Positions 7,347-15,447 of a stretch of 64,000 nt of DNA are shown here, one piece after another. Position 1 is the stretch's first letter, and every line of letters begins with the position of its first letter. The notes under the pieces are model-generated. The model ran no database searches. It worked only from the letters and a program-made list of their open reading frames with translations, and was not told the origin of the DNA. This DNA is from JBQTKD01 sp963703165 (lineage in GTDB: Bacteria > Actinomycetota > Actinomycetes > Sporichthyales > Sporichthyaceae): assembly GCA_963703165.1 (NCBI GenBank), contig OY969798.1:3410001-3474000 (forward strand), given 5' to 3'. Position numbers and translations under genes: made by a program.

Positions 7347-10324
7347 GCGCGGCGCCAGGGTTCGACACAGCGGGGCTGCGTCGGGCGGTGCTCGACGCCT
7401 GGTCGGCATCGGTCGCCCGGTTCCGGGAGGACGCCAACGCCGAGGAGGAACTGGTCCTCGGCGCGTACCGGGACCGGCTGATCCCCGAACTCGCGCAGAA
7501 CGCGGCGGACGCTGCCGCGCGGGCCGGGGTACCCGGCCGGGTGAGGTTCGAGGTGCGCAACGGCGTCCTGACCGTGGCCAACACCGGCGCGCCCCTGGAC
7601 GCGAACGGCGTGCAGGCCCTGTCCACGCTGCGCGCCTCCGCGAAGCGCGACGGGGGCAGCGTCGGGCGGTTCGGGGTCGGGTTCGCGGCGACGCTCACCG
7701 TCAGCGACGCCCCTGAGCTGCACTCCCGGTCCGGAGCGGTTCGCTGGTCGGCGGCCGCCACGCGGGAGGCCGTGGCCGAGATTTCCGCGCTGGCCGAGGA
7801 GACCGACCGCCGTGGCGGCGCGGTGCCGGTGCTGCGCCTCCCCTTCGACGTTCCCGCTCGGGTGCCCGACGGCTGGGACACGGTGGTCGTGCTGCCGTTG
7901 CGGAACGCGGCGGCCGTCGAGGTCGTCGCCGCCGGGCTGCGGGGCGTCGACGCCGCGCTGCTGCTGGCGTTGCCCGGCCTGGCGTCGGTCGAGATCGAGA
8001 CCGACGACGGTGCGCGGCTGGTGCGTGCAGATCGGGACGGCGACTGGGTCGAGGTGACCGACGGGACGGAGCGGACCCGGTGGCGGGTGCTGCACCGTGC
8101 GGGACAGATCGACCCGACTCTGCTCGCCGATCGTCCGGTCGAGGAGCGCGTCCGCGGCCGGTGGTCGCTGACCTGGGCGGTACCGATCCGCGACGGAGCA
8201 CCTGGTGCGCTGCCCGCCTCGACCCCCGCGATGCTGCACGCGCCGACCCCGACGGACGACCCGCTGGAGTTCCCGGCGCTGCTGCTGGGCAGCTTCCCGT
8301 TGGACTCGGCACGGCGGCGGGTGGCGCCGGGTGCGTTGACCGACTTCCTTGCGGGTGAGTCAGCTGACGCCTACTCAGATCTTCTCCGGCAGCTCGCCGA
8401 GGACATGCCGGTACTGGCCCTGGTCCCGGGGCCGCTGGGCGTCGGGGAGTTCGACGCCGCGCTGCGCCGGGCGGTCCTGGAACGGTTGGGCGAGACGCCT
8501 TTCCTGCCTGCCGCCGCGGGCGGGGGGCGCCTGACGCCGCGCGAGGCCGTGCTGATCCGTGCGGCCGACGCGGCGTTGATCGAGCTGCTCGCCGAGGTGC
8601 TGCCGGGCCTCGTCGCGGCCGAGGTCACCGGGGCGGCACCGTTCCGGCTCGGCGCGCGGGTGGTGTCGGTGGCCGAGGTGGTGGACGACCTCGTCGGGCT
8701 CGACCGCGACCCGGCCTGGTGGGCTCGGCTCTACGCCGCGCTGGCCGGCCAGGATCTCGAATCGTTGCGGGGCCTGCCGGTTCCCCTGGCCGACGGCCGC
8801 CTGGTCCGTGACCCCCGGGATCTGTGGCTTCCCGGTCCGGTGCCGGTCGAGTTGCTGCGGACCCTCGACCTGCGAGCAGTCCATCCCGATGCCGTCCACC
8901 CGTTGCTCGACCGCCTAGGAGCCCGTTCGGCGACCCCTGCGGCGCTCCTCGTCGGGTCGACGCTCGCGCTGAAGGTCGCCGGGCTCTGCGACGACGAGGA
9001 CGACGAGCCGGATGCTGTCGCGGAGGCGTTGCTGTCGATCGTCGCCGCCGATCCGCCGACCGAACCGCTCACCTGGACCGTCGAGGACCTCCCGCTGCGG
9101 GCCGAGGACGGCGAACTCGAAGCGGCGGGTGACCTGCTCCTGCCGAACTCCCCACTGCGGACGGTCTTCGACGCCGACGAGTTCGCCGTGGTGTCCCCGG
9201 ATCTGGTCGAGCGATTCGGCACCGACGCGCTGCGCGCCGTCGGGGTCATCGACTCCTTCCCCGTGGTGCGCGACAGCGACGTCGCCGTCGACCCCGACAC
9301 GGTCGATCACGACCTGGACGGCGAGGACGACTGGCTGGAATCGCTCGCCGAGGCCTTGCCCGAGGAGGCCCGCAGCGCCCCGGAATACGTGAGCGAGTTC
9401 CTCGCCCTCCGCCACCTGGACCTGGTGCGCGCCGATGCGTGGCCGGCCGCGCTCCGGCTGCTGGCCACGCCGCCAGTGCGCGCCGCCGTCCTTGAACCGG
9501 CGCGCGTCGTCTGCGGGGACGGACGGGTCATGGACGTGCCCTCGTACACCGCGTGGTGGCTTCGGACCCGCCCGATCCTCGACGGCCACCGCCCGATGGA
9601 TCTGCGGCTGCCCGATGGCGATCCGCGCCTGGCCGGGCTCTGGGAGGACGCCCCGGACGGACTGGACCCCGAGTTCGCCCGCGCGCTCGGAATGCGCGGC
9701 GACCTCGCCGAGGTGCTGGCCGATCCGGACGGAGCCGCGGACCTGCTCGAGCGGTTGGGTGATCCCGATCGGGTCGTCAGCGCCGCCGCTCTGACTGCCC
9801 TCTACGCCGCGCTCGTCGAGGTGGACCCCGATTTAGTCCCGGAGCAGGACCGGCTGCGGGTGCCCGACGGCACCGGCACCCGGGTCGTGTCCGCCGAGGA
9901 CGTCGTCGTGGTCGACGACCCGGACCTGCTGCCGGTCGTCACCGGTCACGTCCTCCCGGCGGCCGGAGCCGACGCGGCGCGGTTGGCCGAGGTGCTGGAC
10001 GTGCCGTTGGCGAGCCGGACTCATGCCGCGACGGTGCGCAGCGTCGGGGTCGAGGTGACCGTGCCTGAGGTCGCCCGGCGAGTCCTGGCCGGGGTTCCGA
10101 CGTCCTACGTCGAGCACCAGCACCTGCTGGTGGCCGGGCCCGGCGGCGACGTCGAGGTCGAGTGGCGCTGGGTAGACGGCACGCTGCACGTCGCGACAGG
10201 GGAGGGCCTCGGGTTCGGTCTGGCCTGGGCCTGCGGCGCGTGGAGTCGCCGCTGGCTGATCTGCGCGGTGCTGGCGGAGCCGGAGCGCGTCGAGGATCTA
10301 TTGATCGCCGACACGTTCGGGTGA
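7343..10324 (+). CDS. sacsin N-terminal-like GHKL ATPase protein
   Basis: A 993-residue protein starting at GTG 7343, overlapping the DUF3027 stop. The N-terminus carries a GHKL/Hsp90-type ATP fold: N-box PELAQNAADA (residues 48-57), VANTGAPLD (78-86) and GRFGVGFA (109-116). The rest is a long acidic region without recognised catalytic motifs. Related actinobacterial proteins are annotated as sacsin N-terminal ATPase-like or Hsp90-like. Role is unknown; a chaperone-like or DNA/protein remodelling function is only inferred from the fold. Coupling to DUF3027 suggests joint action. Confidence 0.85.
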   Translation: MSAAPGFDTAGLRRAVLDAWSASVARFREDANAEEELVLGAYRDRLIPELAQNAADAAARAGVPGRVRFEVRNGVLTVANTGAPLDANGVQALSTLRASAKRDGGSVGRFGVGFAATLTVSDAPELHSRSGAVRWSAAATREAVAEISALAEETDRRGGAVPVLRLPFDVPARVPDGWDTVVVLPLRNAAAVEVVAAGLRGVDAALLLALPGLASVEIETDDGARLVRADRDGDWVEVTDGTERTRWRVLHRAGQIDPTLLADRPVEERVRGRWSLTWAVPIRDGAPGALPASTPAMLHAPTPTDDPLEFPALLLGSFPLDSARRRVAPGALTDFLAGESADAYSDLLRQLAEDMPVLALVPGPLGVGEFDAALRRAVLERLGETPFLPAAAGGGRLTPREAVLIRAADAALIELLAEVLPGLVAAEVTGAAPFRLGARVVSVAEVVDDLVGLDRDPAWWARLYAALAGQDLESLRGLPVPLADGRLVRDPRDLWLPGPVPVELLRTLDLRAVHPDAVHPLLDRLGARSATPAALLVGSTLALKVAGLCDDEDDEPDAVAEALLSIVAADPPTEPLTWTVEDLPLRAEDGELEAAGDLLLPNSPLRTVFDADEFAVVSPDLVERFGTDALRAVGVIDSFPVVRDSDVAVDPDTVDHDLDGEDDWLESLAEALPEEARSAPEYVSEFLALRHLDLVRADAWPAALRLLATPPVRAAVLEPARVVCGDGRVMDVPSYTAWWLRTRPILDGHRPMDLRLPDGDPRLAGLWEDAPDGLDPEFARALGMRGDLAEVLADPDGAADLLERLGDPDRVVSAAALTALYAALVEVDPDLVPEQDRLRVPDGTGTRVVSAEDVVVVDDPDLLPVVTGHVLPAAGADAARLAEVLDVPLASRTHAATVRSVGVEVTVPEVARRVLAGVPTSYVEHQHLLVAGPGGDVEVEWRWVDGTLHVATGEGLGFGLAWACGAWSRRWLICAVLAEPERVEDLLIADTFG

Positions 10325-10451
10325 ATGACGGCGGGCTTGGTTCTTCCTTTGTGGGGTCATGAACTCACCGGCAGTAACTTCCGCAGAGCAACACCGGTTG
10401 TTCAGCAGGTAGAGCCTCGGCATGTCGCCGGGCGCCCACGCAGGAGGACTC

Positions 10452-10949
10452 ATGCGCAGAATCGTCGGGATCGCGGTTGCGGCCGTGCTGGCCGTGCCCG
10501 TCATGGTGATCGGCGCAGGCGGGGCCTCCGCTGCGGAACAGGACGTCGCGGTGGGGCGAAGCTCCTCCGGTCTGCTCGGCCTCGGCGGGGGTGACGGTCT
10601 GCTCGGCACCGGCCTGCTGGGCAACGACGACCGCAAGAGGAGCAAGAAGAGCAAGAAGCACAACAAGCGGGACCGTCGCGACCGCGACGAGCAGGCCAAC
10701 AGCATCCTGGGCCTGAACCTGCTCGGCGGGGGCGACGACGGCGGCCTGCTCGGCCTCGGCGGCGACGACGGTCTGCTCGGCACCGGCCTGCTCGGCGAGG
10801 AAGGCCTGCTCGGCACCGGCCTGCTGAGCAACGGCCGCGGCGACCGCGGCCGTGACCGCGACCGTGACCGCAGCGGCAGCAAGCGTCACTACGACAACCA
10901 CGACGACGACTCGGACATCGACGACGACGACTTCCCGTTCGGCGACTGA
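10452..10949 (+). CDS. secreted GLLG-repeat low-complexity protein
   Basis: A 165-residue protein; ATG 10452 is preceded by CAGGAGG. Residues 1-28 are a clear signal peptide ending ASA-A. The mature part alternates modules: a GLLG-rich block (40-57), a polybasic KR block (61-78), a longer GLLG-rich block (85-126; GLLGTGLLG units), an RDRD run (129-141) and a poly-Asp tail (149-160). No known domain is recognised. Alternating hydrophobic glycine-leucine and charged blocks suggest a cell-surface or self-assembling structural protein; this is inference. It appears to be a single-gene unit with its own terminator. Confidence 0.75.
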   Translation: MRRIVGIAVAAVLAVPVMVIGAGGASAAEQDVAVGRSSSGLLGLGGGDGLLGTGLLGNDDRKRSKKSKKHNKRDRRDRDEQANSILGLNLLGGGDDGGLLGLGGDDGLLGTGLLGEEGLLGTGLLSNGRGDRGRDRDRDRSGSKRHYDNHDDDSDIDDDDFPFGD

Positions 10950-10964
10950 GCCCTCCGCGCATCC

Positions 10965-10999
10965 GAACCGCCGTCACTGCCGAGCAGTGGCGGCGGTTC
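10965..10999 (+). terminator. hairpin terminator after GLLG protein
   Basis: Arms GAACCGCCGTCACTGC and GCAGTGGCGGCGGTTC pair with one mismatch around a CGA loop, 15 bases after the stop. A short T-containing tail follows. It lies between two convergent genes and may serve both. Confidence 0.7.
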
Positions 11000-11004
11000 T
11001 GCGT

Positions 11005-11280
11005 TCAGTCCGCGGTCGTGCGTCCCGCGCGGCGCGCGGCGATGCGTTGGCGGACCAGGAACCAACCCCACAGCCCAAGACCCAGTCCGGCGACGGCAGT
11101 GAAGATCCACCACTCGCGGTCGTTGTCCTCGAGCTTGCCGTAGAAGGCGAGCATCACGATCAGGGCGACGCTCCACGCGATGACCCCGACGAGGATCACT
11201 TTGGACTCGTCGATGTCCAGTGGCGGGGGATCGGGACGTCGCGGCGGCTTGGGCGCCTTCGTGCGTCGGGAGCCGGCCAT
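11005..11280 (-). CDS. DUF2530 membrane protein
   Basis: A 91-residue protein. A proline-rich, basic N-terminus with RPDPPPLDID is followed by two membrane helices (VILVGVIAWSVALIVMLAFY and WWIFTAVAGLGLGLWGWFLV) and a basic tail. This is the DUF2530 pattern (Rv0879c-like from memory). Function is unknown. It is divergent from the MarR gene at 11346, the same neighbourhood as in mycobacteria. Confidence 0.85.
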   Translation of the reverse strand: MAGSRRTKAPKPPRRPDPPPLDIDESKVILVGVIAWSVALIVMLAFYGKLEDNDREWWIFTAVAGLGLGLWGWFLVRQRIAARRAGRTTAD

Positions 11281-11332
11281 GGGGGCAGCGTAACTGCCGG
11301 GCGGATCGGGGAATGCCCAAGAAATCCAGTTC

Positions 11333-11343
11333 GTTAGCCTAAC
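11333..11343 (+). promoter_or_regulatory. MarR operator candidate at a leaderless start
   Basis: GTTAGCCTAAC is a perfect inverted repeat (five-base arms around one C) ending three bases before the ATG of the MarR gene. No ribosome site precedes that ATG, so the transcript may be leaderless, and the repeat would then cover the -10 region. Autoregulation is inferred. Confidence 0.45.
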
Positions 11344-11345
11344 TA

Positions 11346-11807
11346 ATGAGTTACCCTGAGCACGTGAAGACGCTGAGTGTCGCCGAGTTGGAGCTGGCGC
11401 ACACGGTGCGGATCGCCCTGATGCGCGCGGCCCGGCGGATGCGTCGCGAGCGCGGTGGCGACAGGTCGCTGACGCTCACTCAGCTGTCCACCCTCGCCAC
11501 CCTGGACCGGCACGGGGCCTTGACCCCGCGCGAGCTGGCAGAGCACGAGCAGGTGCAGCCGCCGTCGATGACCAAGGTGCTGGCGGCCCTGGAGGAACGC
11601 GGGCTGGTCGAGACCACCGCGCACCCGCACGACGGGCGGCAGAAGATCGTCGCGGTCACCCCCGAGGCGCACAACATGCTCGAGGCGGATCGCCGCGCCC
11701 GCGACGAGTGGTTGGCCCAGCGCATGGCCGGGTTGACCACCGCGGAGATCGCCGCGCTGCGGGCCGCCGTTCCCGTGATCGAGAAGCTGATGCGGGATGA
11801 ATCATGA
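11346..11807 (+). CDS. MarR-family transcriptional regulator
   Basis: A 153-residue regulator. The winged helix is clear: LTQLSTLATLDRHGALTPRELAEHEQVQPPSMTKVLAALEERGLVE, then the wing TAHPHDGRQKIVAVT. It lacks an obvious redox cysteine. It is followed directly by an MFS exporter in the same direction, so it probably controls that exporter in response to a small ligand, as in many MarR-MFS pairs. The Rv0880 regulator occupies the equivalent place in M. tuberculosis (from memory). Confidence 0.9.
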   Translation: MSYPEHVKTLSVAELELAHTVRIALMRAARRMRRERGGDRSLTLTQLSTLATLDRHGALTPRELAEHEQVQPPSMTKVLAALEERGLVETTAHPHDGRQKIVAVTPEAHNMLEADRRARDEWLAQRMAGLTTAEIAALRAAVPVIEKLMRDES

Positions 11808-11834
11808 GCGAGCGAATCGAGCAAGCAGTGTCTT

Positions 11835-11880
11835 TGGGCTCATGTCGGGACCGAGCCTGCGAGGTCTCGACATGAGCCCA
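11835..11880 (+). promoter_or_regulatory. hairpin enclosing the MFS start codon
   Basis: TGGGCTCATGTCG and CGACATGAGCCCA form a perfect 13-bp stem; inside it GACC and GGTC can extend the pairing. The right arm contains the likely MFS ATG at 11872, and the GAGG ribosome site lies in the loop side. In the mRNA this could hide the start codon, giving translational control. Confidence 0.55.
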
Positions 11881-13197
11881 ACGTTCGCGTCGCTGTCGAT
11901 CCCGAACTACCGCCGCTACGCGTCGGGGATGTTCATCTCCAACACCGGCACGTGGATGCAGCGCGTCGCGCAGGACTGGCTGGTCCTGCAACTGTCCGGC
12001 GGTTCGGCGTTGGCCGTCGGCATCACCACAGGCCTGCAGTTCCTGCCGTTACTGCTGTTCGGTCTGATCGGTGGCGCGATCGCGGACAGGTACGACAAGC
12101 GCCGCATCCTCATGCTCACCAACGCCTTCCTCGGCCTGGTTGCGCTGACGTTGTCCGTGCTGGTGCTCGGCGGGGTGGCCGACGTCTGGCACGTCTACGC
12201 GCTCGCGTTCGCGCTGGGCATAGGCACGGCCATGGACAACCCGGCCCGGCAGTCCTTCGTCGTCGAGATGGTCGACCGGGACAAGCTCGGCAACGCCGTC
12301 GCCTTGAACTCCGCGTCCTTCCACGGTGCTCGCCTGATCGGTCCCGGGGTGGCCGGGCTGCTGATCGAGGTGTTCGACGGCACCGGGTGGGTGTTCGCGC
12401 TCAACGCCCTGACCTACTTCGCGCCGCTGATCGCGCTGCGCTCCATGCGGGTCGAGGAGTTGCATCCCGCCTCGATCAGCGCACGCGGCCAGGGTGGGAT
12501 CCGCGAGGGACTGCGCTACGTGTGGGGCAGACCCGAACTCGTCGCGATCCTGACGGTGGTCTTCTTCGCCGGTGCCTTCGGTCTGAATTTCCAGATCTTC
12601 AACGCGATCATGGCCACCGCCGAGTTCGACAAGGGTGCCGGCGAGTTCGGACTGCTCGGCAGCGTGCTTGCCATCGGCTCCCTGGCCGGTGCCCTCTCGG
12701 TGGCCCGCCGCGAGGTGGTCCGGGTGCGGCTGGTCCTGATCTCGGCGGGGTTGTTCGGCGTCACCGTCGTCATCGCCGGGCTGATGCCGACCTACTTCTG
12801 GTACGCCCTCGCGCTCCCGCCCGCCGGCGTCGCGGCCCTCACGATGATGACCGCCACCAACGCGACGCTGCAGATGTCGGTGGACCCGGCCATGCGCGGA
12901 CGGGTCATGGCGGTCTACCTCGCGGTGTTCGCCGGGGGCACCCCCATCGGGTCGCCGCTGATCGGGTGGATGGCGGCCGCGTGGGGGCCACGCTGGCCGA
13001 TGCTGATCGGCGGCTCGATCACCGCCACCGCCGCCGTGATCGCGGCTCTCGTGCTGATCCGTCACCAGGAGGTGCGGGTCCGGGCATCCCTGCGACCGCA
13101 CCCGCATCTGCGGGTCATCCCGTTGCAGCCGCAGGCCCTGGTCGCCGAAGCGCTGGCCGAGGCGGCAACGCCGGGCGGTACGCCGGTCCGCCGGTGA
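11872..13197 (+). CDS. MFS exporter, EntS-like
   Basis: A 441-residue transporter with about 12 membrane helices. I chose ATG 11872 (MSPTFASLSIPNYRRYASGMFISNTGTWMQ), which matches the usual beginning of this group and has a nearby GAGG; in-frame ATGs at 11797 and 11842 would add up to 25 residues. The sequence QDWLVLQLSGGSALAVGIT and the GGAIADRYDKRRILMLTN loop mark the DHA3/EntS-like efflux group. The tail is a basic, histidine-containing cytoplasmic stretch. It is likely regulated by the preceding MarR gene. Confidence 0.88.
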   Translation: MSPTFASLSIPNYRRYASGMFISNTGTWMQRVAQDWLVLQLSGGSALAVGITTGLQFLPLLLFGLIGGAIADRYDKRRILMLTNAFLGLVALTLSVLVLGGVADVWHVYALAFALGIGTAMDNPARQSFVVEMVDRDKLGNAVALNSASFHGARLIGPGVAGLLIEVFDGTGWVFALNALTYFAPLIALRSMRVEELHPASISARGQGGIREGLRYVWGRPELVAILTVVFFAGAFGLNFQIFNAIMATAEFDKGAGEFGLLGSVLAIGSLAGALSVARREVVRVRLVLISAGLFGVTVVIAGLMPTYFWYALALPPAGVAALTMMTATNATLQMSVDPAMRGRVMAVYLAVFAGGTPIGSPLIGWMAAAWGPRWPMLIGGSITATAAVIAALVLIRHQEVRVRASLRPHPHLRVIPLQPQALVAEALAEAATPGGTPVRR

Positions 13198-13745
13198 GGC
13201 TGTTCACGGCGGTACCGATCCCGGAACCGGCCCGGGCCGAGCTCGCGATGTGGGTCCCGAACGCCGACGCCGCCGTGCCCGACGGTGTGCGCTGGACCGC
13301 GCCCGAGCAGTGGCACCTCACGCTCGTGTTCCTCGGCGAGGTGCCCGACGAGCACGTACCGGATGTGCTGGCCATCGGTGCCGCGGCGCTCAGCGACGTA
13401 CCCCCGCTGACGCTGCAACTGCGCGGTGCCGGGCGCTTCGAGGACCGGGCCCTGTGGGTCGGCCTGGCTGACGCCGACGCACTACGGGCGGCGACCGACA
13501 CCCTGCGGGACGGCTTGCGCGACGCCGGGGTTGCCTTCGACGACAAGCCGTTCCGGGCTCACCTGACCCTGGCGCGCCCACGCGGCGGTCGCTCGCTCGA
13601 CCTTCGACCCGCCGTGGCGGCACTGTCCGGGTTCGTCGGGCAGCCGTGGAGCGCCGCCGGCGTCGACCTCGTCCGCAGCCGCCTGGGCAAGGGCCCCGGC
13701 GGGGCGGCCGTGCACGAGACCCTCACGACGTGGCCGCTCCACTAA
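13194..13745 (+). CDS. thpR: RNA 2',3'-cyclic phosphodiesterase (2H family)
   Basis: A 183-residue protein starting at GTG 13194, overlapping the MFS stop by four bases. It begins VRLFTAVPIPEPARAEL, as in ThpR/LigT proteins. The two catalytic motifs are present: HLTLVFLGE (His41) and HLTLARP (His123). These enzymes hydrolyse 2',3'-cyclic phosphates or 2',5' linkages in RNA. The C-terminus (DLVRSRLGKGPGGAAVHETLTTWPL) matches the family. Length is normal. Confidence 0.92.
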   Translation: MRLFTAVPIPEPARAELAMWVPNADAAVPDGVRWTAPEQWHLTLVFLGEVPDEHVPDVLAIGAAALSDVPPLTLQLRGAGRFEDRALWVGLADADALRAATDTLRDGLRDAGVAFDDKPFRAHLTLARPRGGRSLDLRPAVAALSGFVGQPWSAAGVDLVRSRLGKGPGGAAVHETLTTWPLH

Positions 13746-13755
13746 TCTGCAACGC

Positions 13756-13845
13756 ATGGGTGAGCGCAACCGCAAGCTGATCACGATCGTGCTGATCGTC
13801 CTGCTGGTCGCCGTGCTGGTCGGCTCGGCGCTCAGCGCGATCTGA
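13756..13845 (+). CDS. 29-residue single-pass membrane peptide
   Basis: The frame ATG 13756 to TGA 13845 encodes a charged start (MGERNRKL) and one hydrophobic helix (ITIVLIVLLVAVLVGSALSA). It fits tightly between thpR and the next gene in the same direction, with gaps of about ten bases, and shows the codon bias of its neighbours. No clear ribosome site is visible. It may be a small membrane protein; function unknown. Confidence 0.55.
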   Translation: MGERNRKLITIVLIVLLVAVLVGSALSAI

Positions 13846-13852
13846 GGCCGTC

Positions 13853-14284
13853 GTGCGAATGACCGAAGAGGCCGCCCGGGACGCGTTCTGTGCGGGGCGG
13901 GTCGCCCGCATCGCCACGCTCAACCCCGACGGCACCCCGCACCAGGTGCCCGTCACGTTCGCCGGCTGTGGTGACCCGGTGGGTGCGCTCGTGTTCGCCG
14001 TCGACCACAAACCGAAGTCCGGCAAGCCCCTGCGTCGGGTGGAGAACCTGAGGGTGCGCCCCGCCGTCTGCCTGCTGGTGGACGAGTGGGACGAGGACTG
14101 GAGCCGGCTGTGGTGGGCTCGCGCCGACGGCACCGCGGTGGTGCTCGAGGACGACGAGGAGCGTCGAACGATCGGCCTGGCGGCGCTGGCTGCCCGCTAT
14201 CCGCAGTACCGGGAGCTGCCCCCGGCCGGGCCCATGGTGTGGATCGAGGTCGCCGGGTGGGCCGGCTGGTCCGGGTCGGGCTGA
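13853..14284 (+). CDS. PPOX-class F420-dependent oxidoreductase (TIGR03668-like)
   Basis: A 143-residue split-barrel flavin/F420 protein. The N-terminus ARDAFCAGRVARIATLNPDGTPHQVPVTF is characteristic of this Rv0121-like group, as is KPKSGKPLRRVENLRVRPAVCLLVDEWDEDW. Such proteins bind F420 or a related deazaflavin; the physiological substrate is unknown. Translation may start at GTG 13853 or at ATG 13859, two codons later. A C-terminal PMVWIEVAGWAGWSG stretch closes the domain. Confidence 0.88.
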   Translation: MRMTEEAARDAFCAGRVARIATLNPDGTPHQVPVTFAGCGDPVGALVFAVDHKPKSGKPLRRVENLRVRPAVCLLVDEWDEDWSRLWWARADGTAVVLEDDEERRTIGLAALAARYPQYRELPPAGPMVWIEVAGWAGWSGSG

Positions 14285-14341
14285 CGGGCCCGCGTCGGCA
14301 ACAGCCTGTGCTGCGGGCGTTGGGCGCCTAGAATTGTCCTC

Positions 14342-15403
14342 ATGTGGTCCGGTTCGCGGGTCCGGCTCGGCGCGGCCGCCTCGACCGCGGCGCTGCTGGT
14401 GATCGGCATGGCGACACCGACTGTCGCGGCGCCCTCCGCGATCGACCCCGACAAGCTGCAGTACCAGTTCACGCTGCGGGCCGCCCCGGTCGAGAGCTTC
14501 ACGTACTTCTTTCGGGAGCTCGTGCAGGCGGCCGGCTTCTCCCGAGTCCAACTGACCCATCAGCGCGGCGACGTGAGCGGTGTGGCCCGCGCGCTCGGCG
14601 CTGCCGCCTGGCCGATCACCGATGAGGAACCGTGCCTGCTCGGATGCGAGCCGCCGTGCCCGGAGAGCACCGTCGTCAACCCGACGGTGGCCCGCACGAG
14701 CTTCCCGCCGGAGTGCAACAGCCGGGTTCCGGGCACCGCCGCCTCCGGTCTGCCGCCGGAGCTGGCCGGCCTGCTCTCCGAGGGCGTCGCCCCGGAGATC
14801 GAGGCCACCACGCCCGACGACACCACCGCCACGGGGTCGGCCCGCATCGGCGACCTGGACCACCAGCGCAACAGCTTCGACGGCGCGGGGAGTCTGTCCA
14901 CCGCGCGGTTGGACAGGTACACGGGCAAGCTCGTCGCCTCGGCCCGGACCTTCGTCAGCGAACTGCACCTGCCCGGCGGTGATCTCGCCTCGATCACCAG
15001 CAGTCTCGAGGTCACCGCCCGCCCCGACGAGTTGCCCAGGGTCAGCTATCTGCTCTCGCTGGTCGGGGCCGGGGGTGGCGGCAACCGCTCGGGGTTGGAC
15101 CAGGCCAACTTCACGATCAGCGGCAACAAGATCCCGATCACCGACTTCGTGCAGGCCTTCAACGACTCGCTGTCCAACGCCGATGCACAGTTGGGGATCC
15201 TGGCCGGACTCGGCGTGCGGGTGTTGGCCCCCACCGCCAATTTCACCGACGTCGGCAGCCGGTTCCGGGTCAGCGCCCCGGTGCTGATGGTCGGCGTCGA
15301 ACCGAGCGTCAATCTGCCGACGCCCACCCGCGACGGCGGGGTGCGCATCGGCGCGGTCACCTTCGAGGGCAGTTACGGAGCACCCGATCCTCGCCTGCGC
15401 TGA
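14342..15403 (+). CDS. exported protein of unknown function
   Basis: A 353-residue protein with a signal peptide (residues 1-30, ending TVAAPS). The mature part has several cysteines near residues 97-120 (EEPCLLGCEPPCPES, PPECN) that could form disulfides, then a threonine/aspartate-rich stretch (TTPDDTTATG) and a mixed C-terminal half (SLEVTARPDELPRVSYLLSLVGAGGGG). I recognise no domain. Nothing beside it gives a function. Confidence 0.75.
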   Translation: MWSGSRVRLGAAASTAALLVIGMATPTVAAPSAIDPDKLQYQFTLRAAPVESFTYFFRELVQAAGFSRVQLTHQRGDVSGVARALGAAAWPITDEEPCLLGCEPPCPESTVVNPTVARTSFPPECNSRVPGTAASGLPPELAGLLSEGVAPEIEATTPDDTTATGSARIGDLDHQRNSFDGAGSLSTARLDRYTGKLVASARTFVSELHLPGGDLASITSSLEVTARPDELPRVSYLLSLVGAGGGGNRSGLDQANFTISGNKIPITDFVQAFNDSLSNADAQLGILAGLGVRVLAPTANFTDVGSRFRVSAPVLMVGVEPSVNLPTPTRDGGVRIGAVTFEGSYGAPDPRLR

Positions 15404-15447
15404 CCGGACTGTCCGCCACGCCCGCCTATCAATGGCACCCTTGTCCG

